Shown in pieces: positions 1 to 8,118 of a stretch of 15,066 nucleotides of DNA. How positions within the stretch are numbered: position 1 is the stretch's first letter; every line of letters begins with the position of its first letter. A program made the translations under genes and the position numbers. This stretch comes from Treponema sp. (lineage in GTDB: Bacteria; Spirochaetota; Spirochaetia; Treponematales; Breznakiellaceae): positions 1-15,066 of the forward strand of contig JAIRTS010000144.1 of assembly GCA_031254795.1 (NCBI GenBank), written 5' to 3'. The notes under the pieces were generated by a model. It was not told where the DNA came from, made no database searches, and worked only from the letters and a program-made list of their open reading frames with translations.

Positions 1-530
1 GCTTCAAGCTGGAGCGTGGAAAAATACGGAGCGATCTGTTCTGACGAATTTTTTTTGAACGAGTAACCGATGTATATCTTGGGGTAGGCGGTCGATCTTT
101 CGGAAAAAGAACTGACCAGAGCACTCCATACCGTCATGCCTTGCAGGTTCCCGTAAATCCCTCGTGATTTTGAATCTTTGGTGAGCAACGCCTTCGCGTC
201 ATAATCGCTTTTGTAGCGCTCAAACGCCGCGATAAAAGCGGCGCGGTTAGGTTTGTCCCAGTATTGCAAATAATTCAGCGTTTGATATTTGAACATCAAA
301 TACACGGCGTTGACGCGGGGATCGAAAAACACCTTAGCCTCTTTCGTTTCTATAGAGGAAGAGAGGAATTTATCGAATTGCACTGTAACCGCTCCGATTT
401 CAATGGGATCGATGTCCGCTATCATATTGGGATTCTGTCTGGGTGGGGAAGATTCGCAGGACGTGAATAAAAACACCACGCCGGCAAGGACAAAAACGCC
501 TGAACAGGCCTGGAAAAATCTATGCATCAT
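1..530 (-). CDS. Putative lipoprotein, 5' part (continues beyond the left edge)
   Basis: An open frame on the minus strand starts with two consecutive ATG codons (first bases 530 and 527) and stays open to the window edge, giving about 176 residues. The N terminus is a lipoprotein signal: a short basic start (MHRFF), a hydrophobic stretch to about residue 20, then L-F-T-S-C with Cys24 (counting from 527) as the likely lipidation site. Phe at -3 departs from the strict E. coli lipobox but suits the relaxed spirochaete form. The mature part is soluble-looking and mixed in charge, rich in aromatic residues, with segments such as GIYGNLQGMTVW and YIGYSF. No Shine-Dalgarno is seen before either ATG. 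I do not recognise the family. It is transcribed away from gyrA. The coding call rests on the intact long frame, the signal peptide and the natural composition. Confidence 0.8.
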   Translation of the reverse strand, partial: MMHRFFQACSGVFVLAGVVFLFTSCESSPPRQNPNMIADIDPIEIGAVTVQFDKFLSSSIETKEAKVFFDPRVNAVYLMFKYQTLNYLQYWDKPNRAAFIAAFERYKSDYDAKALLTKDSKSRGIYGNLQGMTVWSALVSSFSERSTAYPKIYIGYSFKKNSSEQIAPYFSTLQLE

Positions 531-541
531 ATAATGATGAT

Positions 542-571
542 ACTATAATAGATGAAAAAAAACAAGCGCAA
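542..571 (-). promoter_or_regulatory. Possible promoter of the lipoprotein gene
   Basis: On the minus strand, TTGCGC (571-566) is followed after 18 bases by TATAGT (547-542). The expected start of transcription falls at about 535, only a few bases before the first ATG at 530. With no Shine-Dalgarno visible, this would make the message nearly leaderless. The -35 match is weak. Confidence 0.35.
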
Positions 572-593
572 TTCAGATCATTCGCTCCTGCAA

Positions 594-611
594 AAAGGCC
601 GCCGCGCCTTT
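594..611 (-). terminator. Small hairpin with a T-run, possible orphan terminator
   Basis: AAAGGC (594-599) and GCCTTT (606-611) can pair around a 6-base GC-rich loop. Read on the minus strand, the 3' arm runs into a T-run (GCCTTTTT). It therefore resembles an intrinsic terminator for minus-strand transcription, but no intact gene ends just before it. It would insulate the lipoprotein gene from antisense read-through or be left over from a lost gene. Confidence 0.3.
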
Positions 612-705
612 CCGGTTTTTCATGGACAGGAACATCATGCATAATCCGGCGATGAAGTTACCGTGATCAGGATTCGGCTTGGCGTGGCGCTTATGGCGCG
701 TGCCT

Positions 706-734
706 TTGACAAAAATCGTTTTTTGTACTATACT
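706..734 (+). promoter_or_regulatory. Sigma-70-type promoter of gyrA
   Basis: TTGACA (706-711) and TATACT (729-734) are separated by exactly 17 bases, a near-perfect housekeeping promoter. Transcription would start at about 741, giving a 5' leader of roughly 65 bases before the gyrA start. It probably drives the whole gyrA to response-regulator cluster, because the following junctions are too short to hold other strong promoters. Confidence 0.75.
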
Positions 735-806
735 GGAAAAGACATAAAATGACTGGCTTCAAAACAGGATGTGAAACCGGTTCAATCTCTAAAATAAGGA
801 AATACT

Positions 807-3287
807 GTGGCAGATATCGAACCCCCTTACGGCGCGAATGGCGAGGCGAATACAACTGGCGAAAAAAAAGGAAAAATCATTCCAGTTGCGATAGAAGATG
901 AAGTTAAAACCGCATATTTGAATTACGCCATGTCTGTTATTGTGGCGCGGGCGCTTCCAGATGTGAGGGACGGACTAAAGCCCGTGCATCGCAGACTTCT
1001 CTATTCCATGGACGAGCTTGGCTTGCGTCCCAACGCCGCAACCAAAAAAAGCGCGCGCATCACCGGTGACGCCATGGGCAAGTACCACCCGCACGGGGAT
1101 ATGTCCCTGTACGACGCGCTTGCGCGTATGGCGCAGGATTTTTCCCTTCGGTACCCGCTGGTGCAAGGGCAGGGGAACTTCGGCTCAATCGACGGGGATC
1201 CGCCGGCGGCGTCCCGTTACACCGAGGCGAAGCTCTCCCGTTTGGGCGACGAAATGCTTCTTGATTTGGGCAAGGAAACTGTGGATTTTGCGCCCAACTA
1301 CGATGAATCGTTGAAAGAGCCGGTGGCGCTGCCCGCCGCCGTGCCAAACCTTCTGGTGAACGGCTCCAGCGGCATCGCGGTGGGCAGGGCGACGAACCTG
1401 GCGCCTCACAACCTCCGCGAGGTGTGCGACGCGATCTGCGTGTACATTGACAATAACGATATTTCAATAGACGAGTTGATGCATTTCATAACCGGACCCG
1501 ATTTTCCCACAGGCGGCATTATTTTTGGGCGCGGGGGCATTCGGGAGGCGTACAAAACCAGCAAGGGCAAAATGTTGGTGCGGGGCAAGTTCGTCATTGA
1601 GACGAACAAGACCGGCAAAGAAAGCATTGTCTTTAATGAGATTCCCTATGGCGTGAACAAGACCGCGCTCATGGAGCGCATCGGTGTTCTGATGCGGGAG
1701 AAGGAAATCGACGGCATAGCCAACGCCAATGATGAATCCGACCGCGACGGCATGCGTATTGTCATTGACCTCAAAAAAGACGCCATGGCGAAAATTGTGC
1801 TGAACCAGCTTTTTTCGAAAACGGCGTTGCAATCCACCTTCGGCATCATAAATCTGGCGCTGGTGAACGGCAAGCCCCGAACCCTGACGCTTAAAGAGCT
1901 TATCGCGTGTTTTGTAGATCACCGTGTGGAGGTGGTCACCCGCCGGACCCGGCATGACCTCCGCAAAGCTGAGGAGCGGGCGCACATTTTGGAAGGCTTG
2001 GTCATTGCGTTGGCGAACATAGACGAGGTTGTAAAGGTCATAAGGGCGTCGCGGGATATAAACGCCGCCAGAAACACCCTTGAAACCTCGTTCAACTTGT
2101 CCGAAGCCCAAAGCCACGCAATCGTAGAGATGCGGCTTGGAAGGCTCACCGGTCTTGAAATCGAGAAACTGCAAGCGGAGTTGTCCGAGGTGAAGGCGCA
2201 GATCGTCTATTTCAAGTCCCTGTTGGCTGACAAGCGAAAGCTGTTTTCCGTTATAAAAGAGGAGACGCGTAGTATTGCCGAACGGTTCGGAGACGCCCGG
2301 CGTACGGAAATCGTTGAAGGCGAGATCGAGAGCATTGACATTGAAGACCTTATTATGAAAGAAGATATGATGGTGCTTATCTCAAACCTTGGATACATCA
2401 AACGGGTGCCGGTGACCGCATACCGCAATCAGGGGCGCGGCGGCAAGGGCATGATCAGTGCCAAACTCGCGGAAGACGACTTTGTAAAACAGATATTTGT
2501 CGCCTCGACTCACGAATACGTCATGTTCATCACCAATAACGGCAAGGCGTACTGTCTCAAAGTGCATGAACTGCCCGAAGGTTCCCGCACCTCGAAAGGC
2601 TCTCACATCAAGAGCCTTCTGATGGTGTCTCCCAACGAAGATGTCACCGCCACCGTTTCGCTCAAGGAGTTTTCCAAAGATCAGTTCCTTTTTATGGGAA
2701 CCGCGCGCGGCGTTGTCAAGAAGGTGAGGACGAGCGATTTTTTCAACGCCAGAACCAAGGGCATCCGCGCCATCAACCTTGACGAGAACGACAAGCTCGT
2801 GAGCGCTCTGCTCACCGGCGGTTCAGATGAGGTGGTGCTGATCTCCCGCAAGGGGCAGGCGCTTCGCACCCACGAGCGACAGATGCGGGCCATGGGGCGG
2901 GCGTCGCGGGGCGTCATTGGCATGAAACTTGACGATGACGACGAGCTTGCCGGCGTACTCAAGGTGGGCGGAGATGAAACCATGCTGCTCCTTTCCGAAT
3001 ACGGGTACGGAAAGCGCATCGGATTCGATGAATTTTCACCGCACGGACGGGGAACCGGCGGACAGAAGATCTACACGGTCGCCGAGAAAACCGGCGAGTT
3101 GGTGGGATGCGTAAACGTGCTTGAAAACGACGAGATCATGTGCATAACAACCCAGGGCAAGTCCATCAAGATCACGGTTTCCTCTGTTCGGGTTATGGGC
3201 AAAACCGCGCAGGGAGTGCGTATACTCAACATTGAAAAGCCCGATTTTGTGGTGGGCGTTGACAGGATCGCGCAGGAGAGTGAATAG
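807..3287 (+). CDS. gyrA: DNA gyrase subunit A
   Basis: GyrA is the DNA-cutting and rejoining subunit of gyrase (A2B2), which introduces negative supercoils. The N-terminal breakage-reunion domain is clear: AMSVIV.RALPDVRDGLKPVHRR at about residues 41-63, the region corresponding to the quinolone-resistance segment at 91-110, and the catalytic Tyr138 in AASRYTEAKL. A GyrA box, the gyrase-specific wrapping motif absent from ParC, is at 542-548 as QGRGGKG (E. coli has QRRGGKG), and the rest of the C terminus fits the beta-pinwheel. At 826 residues it is full length. The start is GTG at 807, chosen because AAGGA lies at 796-800 with a suitable gap. Met99 occupies the place of E. coli Ser83, while Asp103 matches Asp87. 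The next gene begins directly after the stop codon. Confidence 0.97.
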   Translation: MADIEPPYGANGEANTTGEKKGKIIPVAIEDEVKTAYLNYAMSVIVARALPDVRDGLKPVHRRLLYSMDELGLRPNAATKKSARITGDAMGKYHPHGDMSLYDALARMAQDFSLRYPLVQGQGNFGSIDGDPPAASRYTEAKLSRLGDEMLLDLGKETVDFAPNYDESLKEPVALPAAVPNLLVNGSSGIAVGRATNLAPHNLREVCDAICVYIDNNDISIDELMHFITGPDFPTGGIIFGRGGIREAYKTSKGKMLVRGKFVIETNKTGKESIVFNEIPYGVNKTALMERIGVLMREKEIDGIANANDESDRDGMRIVIDLKKDAMAKIVLNQLFSKTALQSTFGIINLALVNGKPRTLTLKELIACFVDHRVEVVTRRTRHDLRKAEERAHILEGLVIALANIDEVVKVIRASRDINAARNTLETSFNLSEAQSHAIVEMRLGRLTGLEIEKLQAELSEVKAQIVYFKSLLADKRKLFSVIKEETRSIAERFGDARRTEIVEGEIESIDIEDLIMKEDMMVLISNLGYIKRVPVTAYRNQGRGGKGMISAKLAEDDFVKQIFVASTHEYVMFITNNGKAYCLKVHELPEGSRTSKGSHIKSLLMVSPNEDVTATVSLKEFSKDQFLFMGTARGVVKKVRTSDFFNARTKGIRAINLDENDKLVSALLTGGSDEVVLISRKGQALRTHERQMRAMGRASRGVIGMKLDDDDELAGVLKVGGDETMLLLSEYGYGKRIGFDEFSPHGRGTGGQKIYTVAEKTGELVGCVNVLENDEIMCITTQGKSIKITVSSVRVMGKTAQGVRILNIEKPDFVVGVDRIAQESE

Positions 3288-4361
3288 ATGTACACGAGGG
3301 TAATGCAAGAAGCCATCCCTACTCCTGTAGTAAAAGGGATGCCGATTGCCGGAACCTGGAAACATTCTTTTGAATATGTCAATCTTCTCGATAGTTACAA
3401 GCCATTCTCAAAACCTCTGCCCAACGCCGTGAAAGACTCCCGCATCAAAGAATGGCAGAGTTTTCTGGTGCAGAACGAACGATTCCTGCTTGAAGCGACG
3501 TTGAGCAATGTAAAGCTATACCGGTGGGCGCAGGTTTTTCTCTATGACAAGGAAAGCGGACAGAAACTCTGGTACCGCAAAATCCTGCCGTTTTCAGGGT
3601 GGCGAATGCCTGTCACGCTTTCCAACGCTTCCATTGACAGCCGTTCGTACGGTATATTTTTCCGAATCCACGATTGGCTTGACGCGAATATGGTGAAAGT
3701 CGATCTTGACATTGAGCCAACCTCATCGCGGCCTTCGTTTACCGCTCATCTGGAATTTGAGATTGATGAGACAAAACTTGAACCGATGGCGGTAAGCCTA
3801 CTGTTTTCGGAAGAGCGGTCTATGTATTCTTACAAGGTGTTGTCGCCGGTGCGGGGCGACATGGTTTTCGGCGGACAGCATCTGTCGTTTGGCGGCGCGA
3901 AAACTGCGGGGCTTTTTTGCGATTACAAGGGCTATTATCCGTACCGGATGACTTCAACGTGGTGCAACGCCTTTGGATTCATCGCGGCGAAAGAGCAAGC
4001 CGATCAAAAAAGAAATCGTTGCTATGGGTTCAGCATAGCGGAAAATCAGGCGAAGGAAACTTTCAAAAACAACGAGAACGCGCTGTGGGTCGAAGGCAAG
4101 CTGACGCCTCTGCCGCCCGTACGCATCACCCAGCCGAACGGGATTCAATCGGACTGGATCATTCAGGACATGGAGGGCATGATAGACCTTGTATTCACTC
4201 CCAAAGAGTCGGTTTGCAATGAAATGAATTTATTGATAACAAATGTGGAATATAATATACCGTTAGGGTACTATAATGGCATGATGGTTACTTCGGAGGA
4301 GGAACACATACACGTTCACAACCTCTGCGGTTTGGGGCAAAAATTATATATGAGGGTGTAG
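3288..4361 (+). CDS. DUF2804 family protein
   Basis: This 357-residue protein matches the pattern I know for DUF2804, a family of unknown function: a beta-rich protein with a GDMVFGGQ-like turn in the middle, the D-Y-K-G-Y-Y-P-Y-R and W-C-N-A-F-G-F segments at about 209-226, an N-E-N-A-L-W-V-E-G-K-L stretch near 265, and a conserved Gly-rich end (GLGQKLYMRV). It has no signal peptide, membrane segment or evident catalytic motif, so a cytoplasmic location is likely. The ATG follows the gyrA stop with no gap, and AGGAG at 3274-3278, inside the end of gyrA, serves as ribosome binding site, so translation is likely coupled. The position does not show a functional link to gyrase. The family call is by eye; its role is unknown. 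Confidence 0.8.
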   Translation: MYTRVMQEAIPTPVVKGMPIAGTWKHSFEYVNLLDSYKPFSKPLPNAVKDSRIKEWQSFLVQNERFLLEATLSNVKLYRWAQVFLYDKESGQKLWYRKILPFSGWRMPVTLSNASIDSRSYGIFFRIHDWLDANMVKVDLDIEPTSSRPSFTAHLEFEIDETKLEPMAVSLLFSEERSMYSYKVLSPVRGDMVFGGQHLSFGGAKTAGLFCDYKGYYPYRMTSTWCNAFGFIAAKEQADQKRNRCYGFSIAENQAKETFKNNENALWVEGKLTPLPPVRITQPNGIQSDWIIQDMEGMIDLVFTPKESVCNEMNLLITNVEYNIPLGYYNGMMVTSEEEHIHVHNLCGLGQKLYMRV

Positions 4362-4365
4362 CAAT

Positions 4366-6432
4366 ATGGGAAAAGAAAAAGCAATCTATGCGCCCGGTGA
4401 ATTGGAAAAAGTGCGCGGACGATTGGGAGATGTGAACCGCGAAGAAGCGCAACGTATGGCTAAGGTTTTGGGCGGAGAAGTCGGGGTGGAACGGCATGCC
4501 GGAAACCAGGCGTCGGACGAGGCCTCCGACGGCAAACGCTCTCACTCCGCTTCATCGTCCGGTTCAAAAGCGTCGAAATCGTCAAAGACGCCGAAGCGTC
4601 GAATTGAACTTGTGTCCGACGAACAATCTATTTTGAAAAACCCTTCGGATGTACGGATAATAGCCGATTTCGATGATGATCCTTCAAAGCCATTGATACA
4701 GAGTTACTCTGAGCGTCTCAAGATGGACAGGCTGGCGTCCCGACCGGCTTTTGATATAAAAACCGTATCGCAAGCAATGAAGGCAATGTTCTCTTTTATT
4801 GCGAGACCAGAGGATCTAATCGCGCCGATTTTTATCAATAAGAGGCTGAATGAATATTACAAGGTGATAGAGACTCTCGTCGTTTCCACAAGAACCTTGC
4901 TTCCAAGAAATAACCTCAAACGCAATGAGCAAATGAGAAAAACGTCGCTCTTCGCCTACTCGGTGCTTGACACCATCAGATATTGGAACATTGAACGGAT
5001 AGCGGGCGACATGGCAAAGATGCAGGCGCATCCCAGAAACGTAAAAGCGAAAGATTTTATCAGTATTTTGCAGGCAGTCTACAAGCCGCTTTTTATTCTG
5101 GAGGATTTAAACCCTGACACTCACATAAAAACCTGTTATAGGCTCCTCTATAAGCAGATGCTTATAGAAAATCCCGCTGAGGGAAGCAAGTATCAGGAGG
5201 TGGTGAGAAATACGCTGTCCGCGTTTGCCGTCATTCGTAAAGAAATTCGTTTCCGGATGTATCCACTTTTAATGAAGCTTGTTTCTAATAAATGTTTGTC
5301 CTACGAGGTGTTTTTTGCGCGGCGGAGAAACCGCATCATGGCGTTGATCAATTTCGAGGAGTCCGAGAAGATTGCGCCGGTGGATGCGGTGGTTTCATCC
5401 AAAAGAAATCTCAAGGGCGCGAGTGAAGAGCAGCCTGTTGTAGCCATGGATAACGACGCGGTTGAAGAGGCGAAAAGACAGGCCGCCGCGGCGGAAAAGA
5501 AAGCCGTTGAGAAGGGTCTCAACTACCTTGAAATTATGTTTCCCGAAGCGGGTTGGAACAAACTGCCCGATTACCCGGATCTTTATCCTTATTTCCGGGG
5601 CGTTTTACAGATGACAAAGGGGTGCGAACTCATCGCGCCGACAGATCCCGTACATCAACTGATCATCTTTGTGCGTATTATTGAGGAATTGCTTATCGGG
5701 TTGCGTTCCGTGACGTTTACTGCGTCGACCAACAGGGAAGATCTCGAAGACGAATATCCTCTGGAGGAAGAAATGTCCGCCGCCACAAACAACTGGCATG
5801 ACTATATTGCCGCGAGCCTTGATAAAGAGTACATCTCTCGTTTAAACGAATACTGCCAGGTGCTCATTGAATCTTCGGAAGCCCGGACATCGCCCTTTGC
5901 GCGGCGTATGATTGACGAAATGTGCTTTGCAAAACGCTTCTACTTTTTCCCGCACCTGCACTACACCACCCAGAATTCATCGACTGCAACCACATTTCAG
6001 AAAAAAGAAACCCCTGCGTTGTACCGTGAAGTGCGAAAACTTCGCAGAGCCCTCACTATTGTATATGAGGAAATAGAAAAAGCCATGAAAGCGGGTGGAC
6101 CGGAAGCTAACGCCAAATGCGAAAGGATTGCCAATCCATGGAAGCCGTATGTGTTTCATGTGTCAGGACCCATCTCAAAGCGTCTTGACGTGCTTTTGGG
6201 GCCAAAAAAACGGCATAACGCCTCGCTGATCCTCTTTACGCTTTCCGTTACCACCGTACTGGATTATTTCCTGAATAACGCGAGCAGTTGGGCGTATAAT
6301 CCGCCTAAAGAGACGCTCTTCCGCAGCATCGAAGGGAAAGGCGCCGTGCCGCAATTCGGCGTAGACGAAAAGATAGACGCGGACGCCATTTTCAAGTGGA
6401 AACTTAAAGAACGGGCGGCTCAAAAAACCTAA
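4366..6432 (+). CDS. Uncharacterised 688-residue protein, probably spirochaete-specific
   Basis: I do not recognise this protein. The start at 4366 lies four bases after the DUF2804 stop. It has no signal peptide or clear transmembrane segment. The first about 45 residues are charged and helical. Residues 46-79 form a Ser/Lys/Arg-rich, low-complexity and probably disordered linker. From about 85 to 350 there is a mostly helical region, then a short Ala/Glu/Lys-rich coiled-coil-like stretch at about 365-385. A second folded region runs to the end and holds aromatic-rich segments (GWNKLPDYPDLYPYFRG, AKRFYFFPHLHY). No nucleotide-binding or catalytic motif is visible. A soluble multi-domain cytoplasmic protein is the most that can be said. 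It precedes the response regulator by only 18 bases, so the two are probably cotranscribed. Confidence 0.85.
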   Translation: MGKEKAIYAPGELEKVRGRLGDVNREEAQRMAKVLGGEVGVERHAGNQASDEASDGKRSHSASSSGSKASKSSKTPKRRIELVSDEQSILKNPSDVRIIADFDDDPSKPLIQSYSERLKMDRLASRPAFDIKTVSQAMKAMFSFIARPEDLIAPIFINKRLNEYYKVIETLVVSTRTLLPRNNLKRNEQMRKTSLFAYSVLDTIRYWNIERIAGDMAKMQAHPRNVKAKDFISILQAVYKPLFILEDLNPDTHIKTCYRLLYKQMLIENPAEGSKYQEVVRNTLSAFAVIRKEIRFRMYPLLMKLVSNKCLSYEVFFARRRNRIMALINFEESEKIAPVDAVVSSKRNLKGASEEQPVVAMDNDAVEEAKRQAAAAEKKAVEKGLNYLEIMFPEAGWNKLPDYPDLYPYFRGVLQMTKGCELIAPTDPVHQLIIFVRIIEELLIGLRSVTFTASTNREDLEDEYPLEEEMSAATNNWHDYIAASLDKEYISRLNEYCQVLIESSEARTSPFARRMIDEMCFAKRFYFFPHLHYTTQNSSTATTFQKKETPALYREVRKLRRALTIVYEEIEKAMKAGGPEANAKCERIANPWKPYVFHVSGPISKRLDVLLGPKKRHNASLILFTLSVTTVLDYFLNNASSWAYNPPKETLFRSIEGKGAVPQFGVDEKIDADAIFKWKLKERAAQKT

Positions 6433-6450
6433 TGCACACATACGCGCAGC

Positions 6451-7827
6451 ATGAAGACTATTCTTGTCGTAGATGACGAAGCCGGCATACGGAAAACGCT
6501 GGGCCTTATTCTGGAAGATGAGGGATACCGTACGCTCGGCGCGGAAGACGCTCTCGTTGCGTTTGACATGCTGATGAAGGAAGAAGTCAATGTCGTCTTC
6601 CTTGATGTGTTGCTTCCCAACATGGGCGGGCTTGAGGCGCTTGAAAAAATCCGCAAAAGGCATCCCGATGTTGAGGTAGTAATGATTTCCGGTCATGCTT
6701 CTGTGGATATGGCGGTGTGCGCCGTGAAATTAGGCGCGTTCGATTTTCTGGAAAAACCGCTCTCTCTGGACAAGGCGCTTGTCACTTGCCGAAACGCCCT
6801 TGCTTTGCAGGCGTTGAGAAGGGAAAACCTTTCACTCAAGCGAAATTCCGGCGTTCAGCAGGAAATCATCATAGGAACAAGCAAGTGGATTGAACAGGTG
6901 AGGAAGCTGGTGAAACAGGTCGCCGCAAGCGATTCCCGCGTCCTCATAACCGGTGAAAGCGGGGTGGGAAAAGATGTTATCGCGCAGGCGCTTCATCACT
7001 ATTCCGGCAGGAAAGACGCGCCTTTTGTGGAAGTCAACTGCGCGTCCATCCCGGACGCGCTTATCGAGAGCGAGTTGTTCGGACACGAGAAAGGCGCTTT
7101 TACCGGCGCGATGTCGAACCGTGTAGGACGCTTTGAGTTGGCGGATCACGGGACGCTCCTTCTTGACGAGATCGGCGACATGTCCCAGGCGGCGCAGGCG
7201 AAAGTGTTGCGCGTCATACAGGAACAAAAGATAGAGCCTTTGGGCGGGGAGCGTTCGATACCGGTGGATGTCCGCGTCATAGCGGCGACCAATAAAGATT
7301 TGGAAAGGGAGTGTGAAGCCGGACGCTTCAGGCACGATCTTTTTTTCAGACTCAACGTCATTCCGATCTACATGCCTCCGCTTCGGGAACATGCCGATGA
7401 TGTGCCGGGGCTTTTGTCCCATTTTCTGGGCAAGATAAGCAGTGAAAAAGCCGCGTCCATAACTTTTGACGAGTCCGCCCTCCAGACGCTTCTTTCCTAC
7501 AAGTGGCCCGGCAATGTGCGGGAATTGAAAAACCTCGCCGAACGTATCGTGGCGCTGTCCGAGAGCGACCGCGTCACAGGCGGAACTATCGCCGGTTTAT
7601 TGCAAAGACCTGACGGAACCCCAAACGGAGCCCGCGAAGGCGAACTGCTTTCGGCGGACATACGGGCGCTTCCGTACAACAAGGCGAAGGATGCGTTCGA
7701 AAAAGAGTATTTGGCATGGCATTATCTCAAGAACGGTTGCGTCATAGCCAAAACAGCGGAAGCCATCGGCGTATACCCCGGAAATCTCCACGCGAAATTA
7801 AAAAAATACGACATTACGAAAAAATGA
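6451..7827 (+). CDS. NtrC/AtoC-class sigma-54-dependent response regulator
   Basis: This is a three-domain transcription activator. The receiver (about 1-120) has the acidic pair Asp8/Asp9, phosphoacceptor Asp52, Ser80 and Lys102. The AAA+ domain has Walker A GESGVGKD (168-175), the GAFTGA loop that contacts sigma-54 (215-220), Walker B LLLDE (236-240), the FFRLNV segment (298-303) and sensor II WPGNVREL (352-359). The C-terminal Fis-type helix-turn-helix is at about 430-455. All key residues are present, so it should be activated by phosphorylation and drive ATP-dependent open-complex formation by RNA polymerase with sigma-54. The length (458) is normal. No strong Shine-Dalgarno precedes the ATG at 6451. 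No partner histidine kinase is in the window. I leave the symbol blank because the target genes cannot be told from the sequence. Confidence 0.95.
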   Translation: MKTILVVDDEAGIRKTLGLILEDEGYRTLGAEDALVAFDMLMKEEVNVVFLDVLLPNMGGLEALEKIRKRHPDVEVVMISGHASVDMAVCAVKLGAFDFLEKPLSLDKALVTCRNALALQALRRENLSLKRNSGVQQEIIIGTSKWIEQVRKLVKQVAASDSRVLITGESGVGKDVIAQALHHYSGRKDAPFVEVNCASIPDALIESELFGHEKGAFTGAMSNRVGRFELADHGTLLLDEIGDMSQAAQAKVLRVIQEQKIEPLGGERSIPVDVRVIAATNKDLERECEAGRFRHDLFFRLNVIPIYMPPLREHADDVPGLLSHFLGKISSEKAASITFDESALQTLLSYKWPGNVRELKNLAERIVALSESDRVTGGTIAGLLQRPDGTPNGAREGELLSADIRALPYNKAKDAFEKEYLAWHYLKNGCVIAKTAEAIGVYPGNLHAKLKKYDITKK

Positions 7828-7910
7828 TCATGACCGCCTCATATCTTCGGGTTTTTTCAAAATTCCAGTTTTGCGAAAGCCTCCTTTTACATAAATTTCC
7901 TCAAATAATA

Positions 7911-7939
7911 TTGACAAAATAAGGATAATCTACTATACA
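7911..7939 (+). promoter_or_regulatory. Strong sigma-70-type promoter with a long structured leader
   Basis: TTGACA (7911-7916) and TATACA (7934-7939) are 17 bases apart. Transcription should start near 7946, about 248 bases before lexA. That distance is much longer than a plain leader needs and contains several hairpins, so the promoter may make a separate small RNA, a regulated lexA leader, or both. Confidence 0.65.
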
Positions 7940-7945
7940 TATACT

Positions 7946-8071
7946 AATGAGACTTTTCCAGACGCATTTTGCGCTGGTTTTGAAAAAGGCTTTTGTTAAA
8001 AACTTTTGAAAAAGAGGTCTGAAGGCGGCTTTCCCAACGGCGATTGCCGGCGTCTGAAGCGTGGGAAAAGC
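7946..8071 (+). ncRNA. Structured leader or small RNA candidate upstream of lexA
   Basis: This belongs to the 366-base stretch 7828-8193 that lacks a convincing gene. Just after the promoter, CCAG (7958-7961) and CGCA (7963-7966) pair with TGCG and CTGG (7970-7977), followed by TTTTG. Further on, GCTTTCCCAACG (8028-8039) pairs with CGTGGGAAAAGC (8060-8071) apart from single bulges, and the smaller hairpin CGGC-GATT-GCCG (8038-8049) lies between the arms, sharing two bases with the stem. The 3' arm can alternatively pair with CTTTTCC and ACGC at 7953-7965, which would disrupt the first hairpin, so two exclusive folds seem possible. It does not match any RNA family I know (not 6S, tmRNA, SRP RNA or RNase P). 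This rests on pairing found by eye. Confidence 0.35.
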
Positions 8072-8085
8072 ATTGAGCGTAGGAA

Positions 8086-8114
8086 TTGTGCAAAAATAAG
8101 ATGTGAAATATTTT
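8086..8114 (+). promoter_or_regulatory. Possible second promoter, proximal to lexA
   Basis: TTGTGC (8086-8091) and TATTTT (8109-8114) are 17 bases apart. The start would fall at about 8121, inside the palindrome at 8119-8136. Its matches to the consensus are weaker than those of the upstream promoter. Confidence 0.35.
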
Positions 8115-8118
8115 ATTT

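Noticed and set aside
749..900. Possible upstream reading frame starting at ATG 749 in the gyrA leader
   Set aside because: It has no Shine-Dalgarno, would overlap the start of gyrA in another frame, and its sequence is not protein-like.
1464..2174. 236-codon open frame on the minus strand inside gyrA
   Set aside because: It is antisense to the conserved breakage-reunion and coiled-coil parts of GyrA; its length is explained by the codon bias of the true gene.
7828..7860. Terminator after the response regulator (TTCGGGTTTTTT)
   Set aside because: A T-run is present, but the only stem before it has three base pairs with a long loop, too weak to report.
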